A stretch of DNA of 64,000 nucleotides, taken from contig NZ_LMUM01000023.1 in assembly GCF_009765985.1 (NCBI RefSeq), positions 1 through 64,000 of the forward strand. The letters are read 5' to 3'. The position numbers and the translations under genes were made by a program. Below are positions 54,211 through 62,905 of this stretch, piece after piece. Within the stretch, counting starts at the first letter, position 1. Every line of letters begins with the position of its first letter. Source of the DNA: Acidobacterium sp. S8 (lineage in GTDB: Bacteria; Acidobacteriota; Terriglobia; Terriglobales; Acidobacteriaceae). Under the pieces are notes generated by a model. The model did no database searches and was not told the origin of the DNA. It saw only the letters and a list, made by a program, of their open reading frames with translations.

Positions 54211-55437
54211 TTAAAGCTGAAGGCGAACCTTCCATTTCGTGAGCACGGCGGAGATCGCGAGAATGCACGCTGTGAAGATTACTGCCCTGACTGCTCCCGG
54301 CCAACCGTAATTGAAGTGACCCTCGAAATAAGTGATTCCGGCAGCAGCAAGAATAAAGTAATAGAAATCCGGCAGCAGATAAGTGAGCAAAGTATTTGCT
54401 CCTGCCGGTTGTACAAAGAAAGCCCATCGCGTCTGCTTCTTCACGTCGCAGATCCAGTAAAGGATCGTGAACGACAAGACCGCAGCGCCGACGCTATAGA
54501 GACTCCATGTCGGAGTCGCGCGAATCTTCGAAATGCCGAGCGGCGTCAGCAGTCGGGCTGCCACCAAGGCTAAAAAGGCGAATGCAACTGCAAGGATGAT
54601 CTTATCCCGGAGTCCTTTCCAGCGATGATCTCCGAGAAATATAACGGAGGTCACGATACCCGCCATCGTAATGGATGCCATCGCGCCATTGTCGAAAGGC
54701 CAGAAGTAAAGAGGCAGGTGACGCGGAAGAACAATCCATTTCGCGATGCATAACGAATTGAAGGTCACAAGAGCCACAAGCCAGCCCAGGGGAGCCCACA
54801 GCCATCGGCGTGTAGGAATATAAAGCAGCGAGACGGCAAAATATGTGTATCCGATAAGTCCAAGAATTTCAGGATACGATCCGTCAATCCATCCGGCATC
54901 TCCGGTATGAGTGGTTCTGCGGAAGATCGCATACGTGGCGACGACCAGAGCCAGACCGATGACCTGCAATAGTCTATGCGCCTTTTCGCCACGCTCTGAA
55001 CCGGTATAGATGCTCAAGTACAGCGCCGCTCCGAGCATGGCGGTGAGCGCCCAAACGTTGCCATTGATAACCATGCGCGCCGGGTCGGCCTTCTCCGCGT
55101 TTGCCAGAATAAGACCGAGAACAATGAGGCTCGCTGACCGGATGAAGACATGTTTCCAAAGCGAAAGCGTCGATCCTTTCTTCAATCGCTGCTTTACTGC
55201 TATCGGAATCGATAAGCCAACGATAAAGAGAAAGAAGGGATAGACCATGTCCACGTAGGTCATCGCATCTTTATTGGCAGGCATGTGATAGTTCCACCAC
55301 GGCAGGCCATGCACGCTTGCCAGATCATTGACGAAGATCATGACTGCGATTGTGAGGCCGCGGAATATATCGATGGATGCAAGCCGCGTAGAAGGCTTGG
55401 CCGTAATCTCAACCGCTGCCGTTTGTACTGAAGCCAT
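54211..55437 (-). CDS. NagX/HGSNAT-like membrane acyltransferase (COG4299, DUF5009)
   Basis: This 408-residue membrane protein has about ten helices. Hallmarks are LASIDIFRGLTIAVMIFVND, the WWNYHMP segment, YVDMVYPFFLFIVGLSIPIA, and near the C-terminus FVQPAGANTLLTYLLPDFYYFI. The human relative HGSNAT acetylates terminal glucosamine across the lysosomal membrane. Bacterial NagX-type genes sit in chitin and N-acetylglucosamine regulons. Its ATG shares one base with the GH18 stop codon (TAATG), so the two are translationally coupled. A role in amino-sugar acetylation or transport is inferred. Confidence 0.88.
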   Translation of the reverse strand: MASVQTAAVEITAKPSTRLASIDIFRGLTIAVMIFVNDLASVHGLPWWNYHMPANKDAMTYVDMVYPFFLFIVGLSIPIAVKQRLKKGSTLSLWKHVFIRSASLIVLGLILANAEKADPARMVINGNVWALTAMLGAALYLSIYTGSERGEKAHRLLQVIGLALVVATYAIFRRTTHTGDAGWIDGSYPEILGLIGYTYFAVSLLYIPTRRWLWAPLGWLVALVTFNSLCIAKWIVLPRHLPLYFWPFDNGAMASITMAGIVTSVIFLGDHRWKGLRDKIILAVAFAFLALVAARLLTPLGISKIRATPTWSLYSVGAAVLSFTILYWICDVKKQTRWAFFVQPAGANTLLTYLLPDFYYFILAAAGITYFEGHFNYGWPGAVRAVIFTACILAISAVLTKWKVRLQL

Positions 55438-56624
55438 TAGCGCATACCGCCTTGCGATGAGGTGTTCACATGCAATCCCTGATCGATTGTGTCGAGCAGA
55501 GCACCCGATGGATCACCTGAATAATCCCAGAACATGATGCCTCCAAGCTGATGGCCCAGCACATAGGACGACTTCAAGCGGAGTGATTCCGGATCTTCAT
55601 ATGAGACGAATATCTTCTGCCCTGCGCTGTACAGGTATGGAGCCGAGGCTGCAGCATCCCAATAACGCTCATACCCGTGATTCAGCATCGTGGCCGTAAT
55701 GTTGCCGTATGAGGCAAAAGCGTTTGTGACTGGCTTGCCGGGTTGATAGAGGCCGTGGTTTACATCCTGCACCTGTCCCCATACATGGCCGTAAAACGGA
55801 ACGCCGAGGACGATCTTCGCCGGAGGCACGCCTGCTTTTTCGTACTCACGCACAGACTGGTCGGCTGAGATCTTCTTCGGATCGCTGGGATTGGTATAGA
55901 GAGGGGCGTGGTGCCCGGTCGTTGTGTCGGAATCCGGCTCGTAGTAGTCGTAGGCCATCAGATTGACGCTATCGAGGTACTTCTGCACTTCGCCCATTTC
56001 GGTGTGATCCAGAAACTCGGTCGACGCACCTGCAGCAACCGAAAGCAGCAGGGAATGGTGCAGCGTTTTTTCTTCATGGTTGAAGCGCTTGCGAAGCTCC
56101 TTAAGCAATTGCGTGTAATTCTGCTTATCTTCGGGGCGGAAGTGATTCCCTGCTCCGACCATTCCGGGATATTCCCAATCGATATCGAGACCGTCGAGCT
56201 GATACTTGTCGATGAATGCAACCACGCTGTCGATGAACAATTCCCGGCTCTGTTTCGTCAGCGCCATATCCGAGAAATTGCCCGACCACAGCCAGCCACC
56301 GACGGAAACCAGCACTTTCAGCGATGGATTTTCCTTCTTGAGCGCGACCAGAGCAGGAATATTCCGGTCATCCTCGGCAAAACCGTTGATGATCTTTCCT
56401 CCCTGCAGATTGGCAAAGGCGTAGTTGATGCGGGTGAGCTTCCGAGCCGCGATATCACCTGGCTGAATCAACTGATGCTGCGGGAATACGTAGGCAATCA
56501 CTTGTGACTGCGCCCAAACATTGACTGTGGCTGCGTAAACGCAAATACCAGTGACGCAAGCGAGTGCAAGACACCGCAGAAACCTGTTACGAACATTCTG
56601 TAATTTCATGGCCGGTAACGTCAT
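55437..56624 (-). CDS. GH18 glycoside hydrolase (chitinase-like)
   Basis: This 395-residue exported enzyme has a signal peptide (to WAQ at about residue 39) and a GH18 barrel: VIAYVFPQHQLI, LTRINYAFANLQGGKI, LKVLVSVGGWLWSGNFSDMA. The catalytic motif DGLDIDWEYPG has acid Glu151 and Asp144/147/149. VNLMAYDYYEP, VLGVPFYGHVW and GGIMFWDYSGD follow. All residues for substrate-assisted cleavage of GlcNAc-containing polymers are present, so chitin or chito-oligosaccharides are likely. It is coupled to the NagX-like gene downstream and diverges from GH9 over 43 bp. Confidence 0.93.
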   Translation of the reverse strand: MTLPAMKLQNVRNRFLRCLALACVTGICVYAATVNVWAQSQVIAYVFPQHQLIQPGDIAARKLTRINYAFANLQGGKIINGFAEDDRNIPALVALKKENPSLKVLVSVGGWLWSGNFSDMALTKQSRELFIDSVVAFIDKYQLDGLDIDWEYPGMVGAGNHFRPEDKQNYTQLLKELRKRFNHEEKTLHHSLLLSVAAGASTEFLDHTEMGEVQKYLDSVNLMAYDYYEPDSDTTTGHHAPLYTNPSDPKKISADQSVREYEKAGVPPAKIVLGVPFYGHVWGQVQDVNHGLYQPGKPVTNAFASYGNITATMLNHGYERYWDAAASAPYLYSAGQKIFVSYEDPESLRLKSSYVLGHQLGGIMFWDYSGDPSGALLDTIDQGLHVNTSSQGGMR

Positions 56625-56667
56625 CTTTTACCGCAAGGCTATCCTTCGAGACTGCTAAATTATACGA

Positions 56668-58491
56668 ATGCGCAGCAGGTTTCTAACTTTTATTTATTTA
56701 GCCCTTTTTGTTCCAACTGCTTATTGCCAGGTTCGAGTGCTGGTCGATCAGGTCGGTTATGAATCGGCTGCAACAAAGCAGGCTTTGATCGAGGGTACCG
56801 CGAACGATCACCCGCAGACATTCGCTCTTATCGACGCTGCAACCGGACAGACTGTGCTGCATGGGAATCTGGTTGCTGCGGGCGAGGTGCACGCCTGGGA
56901 GGGCCGCCTGTTTTGGGTTGCCGATTTCTCCTCGTGGCAAAAGTCTGGTCACTACACGCTCAAGGCGACTACCGATAAGGGTGAAGCTACCTCCTGCGAC
57001 TTCGAAATTGAAAATGATCTTCTTGAGCGCGATACGCTCTCGAATGTCGTCTACTACTTCAAGGGCCAGCGCTCCAGCGGACTTATCGATGCTGCTGATC
57101 GGCATCTGGCGCTTCCTGGAGGCGGCAGCTTTGTGGATGTGCATGGCGGCTGGTACGACGCTACCGGCGACTATGGGATCCATCTCTCACATCAGAATCC
57201 GACCTCCTATTTCAATCCGCAGCAGGTGCCGCTTGTGGCGTGGAGCCTGCTGAAGAGCTACCTGACACTGGTTGCGCGGCACGATGACAACTTCAGCGAG
57301 TACGAGCGACGCCTGCTCGACGAAGGACTCTTCGGCGCTGATTACCTGGTACGCATCAAACGGCCGAATGGGTCGTTCTTCGAGAGCATCACTGGTCCTG
57401 GCAAGGACAAGCTGCCGCAGGATCGCGCGATCGGCAATCCTAACTGGCGCACGCAGATCAAGAAGAGCGCCAATGATTCTACTGAGAGGCTGCAGCCGGC
57501 CGATGGTCAGCATGCTTATGAGGCCAGCTTCCGCGCCGGCGGTGGGATGTCGATTGCTGCGCTCGCGCTGGCAAGCACGATGCCTGCCGATGGAGACTTT
57601 CCGCGAGCCACTTACCTGCGAACTGCGGAAGAGGCTTTTGATTTCCTGGACAAGCACAATGCCGAACTGCTTAACGATGGCAAAGAGAACATCCTCGACG
57701 ACTATTGCGCTCTGATGGCAGCGACCGAACTCTATCGAGCTTCCAAGCTGCAGAAGTACAAGATTGCTTCCGACAAACGGGCCGAGCATCTGATGGCGCG
57801 GCTTACGACTGAGGGTCATTATCGCGACTACTGGCGCGCGGATGATGGTTCGCGACCTTACTTTCATCCTTCGGATGCGGGTCTTCCTGTGATCAGCCTA
57901 TTGGAGTATGCGGAGACGGCTGATGCGGCAACGAAGGCGAAGGTCCGTGGTGTTGTTGAGCGCTCCCTGCGCTTTGAACTTTCGGTTACTTCGGAAGTGA
58001 ACAATCCATTTGGTTATGCGCGGCAGTTTGTTCGCATGGGCGACGGAAAGACTCGCAGCGCATTTTTCTTCCCGCATGACACGGAAGCTGCTCCGTGGTG
58101 GCAGGGTGAGAATGCCCGGCTGGCCTCTCTCGCTGCCGCTGCGCGCATGGCTGCGCCTTTGTTCGCGGACGATCCGAAGTTCCAAACCGAGTTAGAACAA
58201 TATGCGTGGAACCAGTTGCACTGGATTCTGGGGCGGAATCCGTTCGACTCAAGCATGCTGATGGGCAGCGGCCATGGGAATGCGCCCTACATGTTCTTCA
58301 AGTCTTACAAGTACACGAGCGCTCCGGGCGCGATTCTTAACGGCGTCACCGCTGCCTCCGATAATGAAGACGGTATCGCCTTCAACGAGGGCTTTGCCGT
58401 CACCGGAAAAGACGAGGACTGGAGATGGACCGAGCAGTGGCTTCCGCATGCTGCGTGGTATCTGTATGCGGTCAGCCTGCCGCATCCGTAA
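56668..58491 (+). CDS. GH9 glycoside hydrolase with CelD_N domain
   Basis: This 607-residue exported protein has a signal peptide (MRSRFLTFIYLALFVPTAYCQ), an Ig-like CelD_N domain (about 22-110, VLVDQVGYESAATKQALIEG) and a GH9 alpha/alpha barrel with the base motif VHGGWYDATGDYGIHLS. LHWILGRNPFDSSMLMGSGHGNAPYMF and ASDNEDGIAFNEGFAVTGKDEDWRWTEQWLPHAAW follow, carrying the acid Glu region. GH9 is mostly endoglucanase, but some members are exo-beta-glucosaminidases acting on chitosan-type sugars. Next to GH18 and NagX the latter is attractive but unproven. The IS element inserted 21 bp after its stop did not damage it. Confidence 0.9.
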   Translation: MRSRFLTFIYLALFVPTAYCQVRVLVDQVGYESAATKQALIEGTANDHPQTFALIDAATGQTVLHGNLVAAGEVHAWEGRLFWVADFSSWQKSGHYTLKATTDKGEATSCDFEIENDLLERDTLSNVVYYFKGQRSSGLIDAADRHLALPGGGSFVDVHGGWYDATGDYGIHLSHQNPTSYFNPQQVPLVAWSLLKSYLTLVARHDDNFSEYERRLLDEGLFGADYLVRIKRPNGSFFESITGPGKDKLPQDRAIGNPNWRTQIKKSANDSTERLQPADGQHAYEASFRAGGGMSIAALALASTMPADGDFPRATYLRTAEEAFDFLDKHNAELLNDGKENILDDYCALMAATELYRASKLQKYKIASDKRAEHLMARLTTEGHYRDYWRADDGSRPYFHPSDAGLPVISLLEYAETADAATKAKVRGVVERSLRFELSVTSEVNNPFGYARQFVRMGDGKTRSAFFFPHDTEAAPWWQGENARLASLAAAARMAAPLFADDPKFQTELEQYAWNQLHWILGRNPFDSSMLMGSGHGNAPYMFFKSYKYTSAPGAILNGVTAASDNEDGIAFNEGFAVTGKDEDWRWTEQWLPHAAWYLYAVSLPHP

Positions 58492-58513
58492 TCCCGGGTA
58501 CCCCCCTCCCCCA

Positions 58514-58531
58514 CATAAGCGCTAAGATAAG
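58514..58531 (+). repeat. IS left inverted repeat
   Basis: CATAAGCGCTAAGATAAG is the exact reverse complement of 59842-59859. The base A at 58513 lies between it and the target duplication. Confidence 0.93.
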
Positions 58532-58569
58532 TATTGACTGATTACTGAGCTGAAGGGTAGCCTGAGCGC

Positions 58570-59851
58570 ATGTCTGACCTGGAAGACTGGCAGGTGTTAC
58601 TGGGCCTGTTTCCCTCCGAGTGGCGGCAGTTGGGCAGGAGCAGCGGTGCGGTGAAACGGTTGCGCGGCTTTCCTTCGCTGGAAGCGTTGCTGCGCACCTT
58701 GCTGTTGCATGTGGGTTGCGGGTGGTCGTTACGCGAAACGGCGGTGCAGGCTAAGTTAGCGGGCATTGCTGAAGTCTCCGATGTCACGTTGTTGAATCGT
58801 TTGCGGGATGCCGAGGATTGGCTGAGGCAGCTATGCCAGCAGTTGTGGAAGGACAACGGAGTGGAATTGCAGCCGGGTTTCGAGGGGAGAACTGTGCGAC
58901 TGCTGGATGCAACAGTGGTCAGAGAACCGGGCAAGACGGGAAGCCAGTGGCGGATTCATTACAGTCTGCGTCTGCCGACACTGGAGTGCGATTCTTTCGA
59001 TCTCACCCCGACCAATGGTGCCGGCGCTGCGGAGAGATTTGGGAGGTTTCAGTTTCAGCCCGGCGAGTTGGTGCTGGCCGATGCGGGCTACTGCCATCCT
59101 GCTGGAATTGCGGCGGTGGTCGAACAGCATGCGGACGTTTGCGTGCGCATGAATCCTTACGCACTGCCGTTGTGGAATGAGCGCGGAGCCTCATTCTCAT
59201 TGCTCGAATCGTTAGCGAGCCTACGCAAGGCCGGGGAGTTGGCAGAGTGGCCGGTATGGATCCTGCCAGGCCAGGCCCGGTCATCATCCGGTCGGCAAAG
59301 AATCGCCGGACGGGTCTGTGCGATTCGCAAGAGCCGGGACGCCATCGAGTGGGCTAAGCGTCGGTTGAAAGATAAGGAGCAAAAGGGAAAGAGGGTAGGT
59401 CCGGCGAACCGTAAGTATGCCGAATATGTGCTGGTCTTCACCACTCTCCCCGCCTCCGAAGCCAGCACGGAACAAGTCCTGGAGGCTTACCGGCTGCGAT
59501 GGCAAATCGAGTTGACCTTTAAGCGATTGAAGTCGATCGCCCAGCTCGGACATGTGCCGAAGCACGATGACCAGAGCAGCCGCGCCTGGTTGTACGGCAA
59601 ATTGTTCGTGGCCTTGCTGAGTCAGAAGATGGCACGGGTAGGAAGCACGATTTCCCCCTGGGGCTACCTCCTTCCGGAAGCCGCGCACTCCGAGCCAGTG
59701 GCGTGAATTTCAGTTCGCCTTCCATCAGGTACTCGCCGCCATTACTCCTATGCTGCCACTTCAAACGGTTCTTCAAAACTGGAACGAGGTGGCTGCGGCT
59801 CTGAGCGAACCAAACCGCAAACGGAGACCCCAGCTCCAAGCCTTATCTTAG
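58570..59851 (+). pseudogene. IS4-family DDE transposase, frameshifted near the C-terminus
   Basis: The main frame (58570-59706, 378 residues) has RNase-H-fold elements: LLDATVV with Asp113, LADAGYCHPAG with Asp171, and the YREK-type box YRLRWQIELTFKRLK with its Glu at about residue 315. It stops early after WGYLLPEAAHSEPVA. The +1 frame from about 59672 reads FRKPRTPSQWREFQFAFHQV, then VLQNWNEVAAALSEPNRKR, stopping at 59849-59851 next to the right inverted repeat; this is a typical IS4 C-terminus. An indel at about 59650-59672 therefore split the gene. The catalytic triad lies before the break. A programmed shift is less likely, since no slippery heptamer is evident. Confidence 0.8.
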
Positions 59852-59859
59852 CGCTTATG
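59842..59859 (-). repeat. IS right inverted repeat
   Basis: CTTATCTTAGCGCTTATG is the exact reverse complement of the left end; the transposase's shifted-frame stop lies inside it. Confidence 0.93.
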
Positions 59860-59905
59860 CCCCCTCCCCCTCCCCTGAGCGGCCTCTTTTGTTTGTTTTC
59901 AATCA

Positions 59906-59932
59906 CATAGCGGGGGATCATCCCCCGCTATG
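59906..59932. terminator. strong GC-rich hairpin after the IS element
   Basis: CATAGCGGGGGA (59906-59917) and TCCCCCGCTATG (59921-59932) pair perfectly over a 3-nt loop. T-richness downstream is weak (CTGCTGATTTT). It may terminate GH9 or transposase transcription, or be a repeat-type palindrome. Confidence 0.5.
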
Positions 59933-60165
59933 CTGCTGATTTTAAGAGGTTTAAGCCGTTTCTAGTGTTTTCAATCATTTACGGGAGGGTCCTTGTTCTC
60001 TCTGCCTGATTTGCTTCTATTTCCAGTTTAGCGTTTATTGAGGTAATTCTCTGCCAATTGGTGTTGCAACAGATATCCTGCCTTATCAGAGAGATAGATG
60101 AGCCGAGAGAAAATTGGGGCTTGACAGGTTTTACCCGTGACTCGGAGAAGGTTAGCTGCCCGTGC

Positions 60166-60611
60166 CTGAAGGCCCTTTTCAGTTTTCGAGCTGACGCCGG
60201 ACTAAAGTCCGGCTCTTCTACCCGTAATACGCGAAGGAGCAGGATTGGACTGAAGTTTGGCTCTACCCCGTGATATTCGAAGCAATACAGGGTTGCGCCT
60301 GACAGCGTTTTACGCGCGAAATTGTGATTCATAGCGTTGTTTTACGCGCAAATCTCCGCGCCGTTGAAAGCTAAGTTGCCCAGGACTGAAGGCCCTTTTC
60401 ATTTCCGAGCTGACGCCGGACTAAAGTCCGGCTCTTCTATCCATTAATATGCGAAGCAACGCAGGATTGCATTTGACAGCGTTTTAGGCGCGAAATCGTG
60501 CTCGATAGCGTTATTTACGCGCAAATCAGCGCGCCGTTGAAAGTTAAGTTGTCCAGGACTGAAGGCCCTTTTCATTTCGAGCTGACGCCGGACTAAAGTC
60601 CGGCTCTTCTA
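60166..60611. repeat. three-copy direct repeat with GCCGGACTAAAGTCCGGC palindrome
   Basis: A ~54-bp unit starting CTGAAGGCCCTTTTCA and ending in the palindrome plus TCTTCTA occurs at 60166-60220, 60386-60439 and 60559-60611 with periods of 220 and 173 bp. The spacers are also related; two share GACAGCGTTTTA, ACGCGCAAATC and CGCGCCGTTGAAAG. The stretch 59933-60747 has no supported gene; a 117-codon minus frame at 59979-60332 is built from the repeats. Spacers differ in length from CRISPR spacers and are homologous, so this is an intergenic repeat family. Confidence 0.85.
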
Positions 60612-60747
60612 CCCGTAACCCGCGACGGGGCGGAGGATTGGACTGAAGTCCGGCTCCTACCAAGCCACGCCCTATCCTCGCTACCCGAACCATGCCCCTA
60701 TCTCGATGCTCCTCGAAGATGCAGGGCGTGGAAAACGCAAATTCCTA

Positions 60748-61137
60748 TCAGCGTGAACGCGAGGCCTTGTGCGCATGAAGAGAGAGTGCCTGCCGGGACA
60801 CTGTAGAGCGAGGCTCCTTCTTTAAGGCCTCCACTCGTGAGTACGACCGCTTGGCTGATGTTTTTGTTTCTCCGGCTTGCCCCTTCTTGTAATCGCGCTC
60901 CGCGCTCGCTTGCGTGGATTTCTTTGCGTGTCCTTTTTTCGGGGGCAGCAGCGGAATCCCGGCTCGTCTCGCCTTGCTCAGACCGATGGCGATGGCCTGT
61001 TCCGGCGATCGTGCGCCATGCTTGCCCTCGCGGACATGCTCGATCTCTTCGCGGACGAACTCTCCGGCTGCTGTTGAGGGCGCCTTGCCTTCTTTCAGAT
61101 CTTCTTCCGCTCGTTGCATCGTCTCTTTTTCCGGCAT
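60748..61137 (-). CDS. DUF6496-type small basic protein
   Basis: This 129-residue protein has the pattern [15 protein letters not shown]-like start ([20 protein letters not shown]), then [40 protein letters not shown], followed by a Lys-rich disordered tail ([14 protein letters not shown]). The N-terminal block resembles a family annotated only as DUF6496; charge suggests nucleic-acid contact. A longer overlapping frame in another phase (60698-61516) is rejected in its favour. It diverges from yebC. Confidence 0.8.
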   Translation of the reverse strand: MPEKETMQRAEEDLKEGKAPSTAAGEFVREEIEHVREGKHGARSPEQAIAIGLSKARRAGIPLLPPKKGHAKKSTQASAERDYKKGQAGETKTSAKRSYSRVEALKKEPRSTVSRQALSLHAHKASRSR

Positions 61138-61319
61138 GGGAAATACCTCTGTACATAGGGATGCCGAAGACCTCCTCCCTGATGTCAGCGGCTCCGGCGA
61201 CCCGGTGCCACGGGATAAATCCGCCTGCTATACTTAGCTGTTGCGGAGGGTGCGTAAAACCATTCCTGTTTTCAAGCATTTCGCCGCACGCCAAAACATA
61301 TAAGCTTCCGAGGTTTCCC

Positions 61320-62066
61320 ATGTCCGGCCATTCAAAATGGGCGACAATTAAGCACAAGAAAGGGGCTCTTGACGCCAAGCGTGGCAAGGCCTTCACCCGT
61401 CTCATTAAAGAAATCACCATCGCTGCCAAGGCTGGCGGCGATCCTGACGGAAATCCGCGACTGCGTACTGCCGTTGCTGCCGCAAAGGCAGAGAACATGC
61501 CCGCGGATAACATCAAGCGTGCTATCCAGCGCGGTACCGGCGAGCTTCCCGGGGCGATCTATGAAGAGATCACCTTCGAGGGTTACGGTCCGGGCGGTGT
61601 CGCTGTGATCGTCGAGACAACGACGGACAATCGAAACCGCACTGTGAGCGAGGTTCGTCACGCCTTCTCAAAGAACGGCGGAAACCTCGGCGAGTCCGGC
61701 TCGGTGCGCTTCATGTTCACCAAGAAGGGCATCATCGCTGTTCCCAAGTCCGCAGCTGACGAAGACAAGCTGATGAACATTGTCCTCGAAGCGGGCGGCG
61801 ACGACCTCAACGATGAAGGCGACAACTGGGAAATCATCACCGAGCCAGCGGCCTTTGAGGCTGTCGCTCAGGCGATTCGCGACGCCAAGCTCGAAACTGT
61901 CATGTCAGAGATTACGATGATCGCCTCGACCTATACCAAGCTCGAAGGCTCAACGGCATCGCAAATGATTCGTCTGCTCGAAACGCTTGAAGACCACGAC
62001 GATGTTCAGAACGTCTATTCGAATTTCGACATGGACGCGAAGCAACTGGAAGAAGTCGCAGGCTGA
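61320..62066 (+). CDS. YebC/PmpR family transcriptional and translation factor
   Basis: This 248-residue protein begins with the invariant [32 protein letters not shown] and continues with [75 protein letters not shown] (third-domain entry), ending with [13 protein letters not shown]. Family members act as DNA-binding regulators, and some relieve ribosome stalling at proline stretches. The ATG at 61320 is fixed by homology. A GGCCGCC hairpin terminator follows. Confidence 0.96.
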   Translation: MSGHSKWATIKHKKGALDAKRGKAFTRLIKEITIAAKAGGDPDGNPRLRTAVAAAKAENMPADNIKRAIQRGTGELPGAIYEEITFEGYGPGGVAVIVETTTDNRNRTVSEVRHAFSKNGGNLGESGSVRFMFTKKGIIAVPKSAADEDKLMNIVLEAGGDDLNDEGDNWEIITEPAAFEAVAQAIRDAKLETVMSEITMIASTYTKLEGSTASQMIRLLETLEDHDDVQNVYSNFDMDAKQLEEVAG

Positions 62067-62090
62067 AGCGGCCGCAGCAAGGATTTATGA

Positions 62091-62117
62091 GGGCCGCCCC
62101 AGTGGCGGCCTTCCTTT
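62091..62117 (+). terminator. intrinsic terminator after yebC
   Basis: GGCCGCC (62092-62098) pairs with GGCGGCC (62104-62110) across CCAGT and is followed by TTCCTTTAT. Confidence 0.82.
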
Positions 62118-62169
62118 ATGTTGAAGCATTACTCTGCACGGAGCATCAGAAAAACATTACGCACATACT

Positions 62170-62895
62170 ATGCTGAAAAACTTTGTCCCTTCTCTCGTTC
62201 TTGCGGCCACCAGTCTGCTTTCCATTCCGGCCATTTCGCAGTCGACGCAGACCCTTGCTACGCCCAATGCCAGCCCGGCTTCGGCTGTGCTGGCCACGCG
62301 CCCATGGGAGTTTGGCCCGTTCTTTCAGGGCGGCTTCGGCGTCGGTGACCGCTCCGATTTCAGCTTCACCAGCGCGGGTGTCCGTCTGGGCAAAGTGATC
62401 ACGGACCAGCATCTGCCCAGCTTCCTGCGCGGACAATTTGAATACGCGGGTGAACTGATGCCGTACTGGCAGTCATTCACGCCTGCTCCGCATTATCAAA
62501 ACACGCCGTACGATTGCGGCGGACAAACCTGCTATGTCCTGCTGCCGGTCAACGGTGGAACTTTCACCGGACTCAGCATTACGCCGATTATTCTGCGCTG
62601 GGATCTGAAGCCGGGAAAGCGCTTTGCTCCTTTCCTCCAGGGTGCCGGCGGCTTAATCTGGACAAACCACAAGTATCCGCCTGATATTCAATTGCCCCAT
62701 GGCGAACCGGGCGGCACCAGCGTATGGAATTTCACGCCACAGTTTGGCATTGGTTTTCACTATTTTGTGAAGCCGAAGCAGTCGGTGACTTTCGCCGCGA
62801 ATGCGATTCACATCTCCAGCGCATCGCTTGGCGATCGCAACCCGGGCGTGAATGCAAGCGTGCAGTTCCAGATCGGCTATACCTGGTGGAAATAA
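62170..62895 (+). CDS. PagL-like outer-membrane acyloxyacyl hydrolase
   Basis: This 241-residue protein has a signal peptide (to ISQ at about residue 24) and the eight-stranded-barrel pattern of PagL (lipid A 3-O-deacylase): WEFGPFFQGGFGVGD, RWDLKPGKRFAPFLQGAGGLIWT, and the C-terminal block FAANAIHISSASLGDRNPGVNASVQFQIGYTWWK ending in an aromatic residue. His214 and Ser216 match the catalytic His-x-Ser. The residue where PagL has its catalytic Glu (14 after His, by my recollection of the family) is Asn228 here, so deacylase activity is uncertain. Confidence 0.8.
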   Translation: MLKNFVPSLVLAATSLLSIPAISQSTQTLATPNASPASAVLATRPWEFGPFFQGGFGVGDRSDFSFTSAGVRLGKVITDQHLPSFLRGQFEYAGELMPYWQSFTPAPHYQNTPYDCGGQTCYVLLPVNGGTFTGLSITPIILRWDLKPGKRFAPFLQGAGGLIWTNHKYPPDIQLPHGEPGGTSVWNFTPQFGIGFHYFVKPKQSVTFAANAIHISSASLGDRNPGVNASVQFQIGYTWWK

Positions 62896-62905
62896 GGAAG
62901 AAAAA

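Larger units (their letters stand above)
58513..59859 (+). mobile_element. IS4-family insertion sequence
   Basis: This is a 1347-bp element bounded by perfect 18-bp inverted repeats and flanked by the 11-bp direct repeat CCCCCTCCCCC (58502-58512 and 59860-59870). Target duplications of 10-12 bp fit IS4-family groups such as IS231. The single transposase gene inside carries a frameshift near its 3' end. Confidence 0.9.

Noticed and set aside
59979-60332. 117-codon minus-strand frame
   Set aside because: It is built from the intergenic repeat units and is AT/GC-patchy with no family features.
60166-60611. Possible CRISPR array
   Set aside because: Repeats are ~54 bp with only three copies, and the spacers are 120-165 bp and related to each other; no cas genes nearby.
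60698-61516. Long minus-strand frame overlapping DUF6496 and yebC
   Set aside because: The DUF6496 protein in another frame and the yebC start explain the region.
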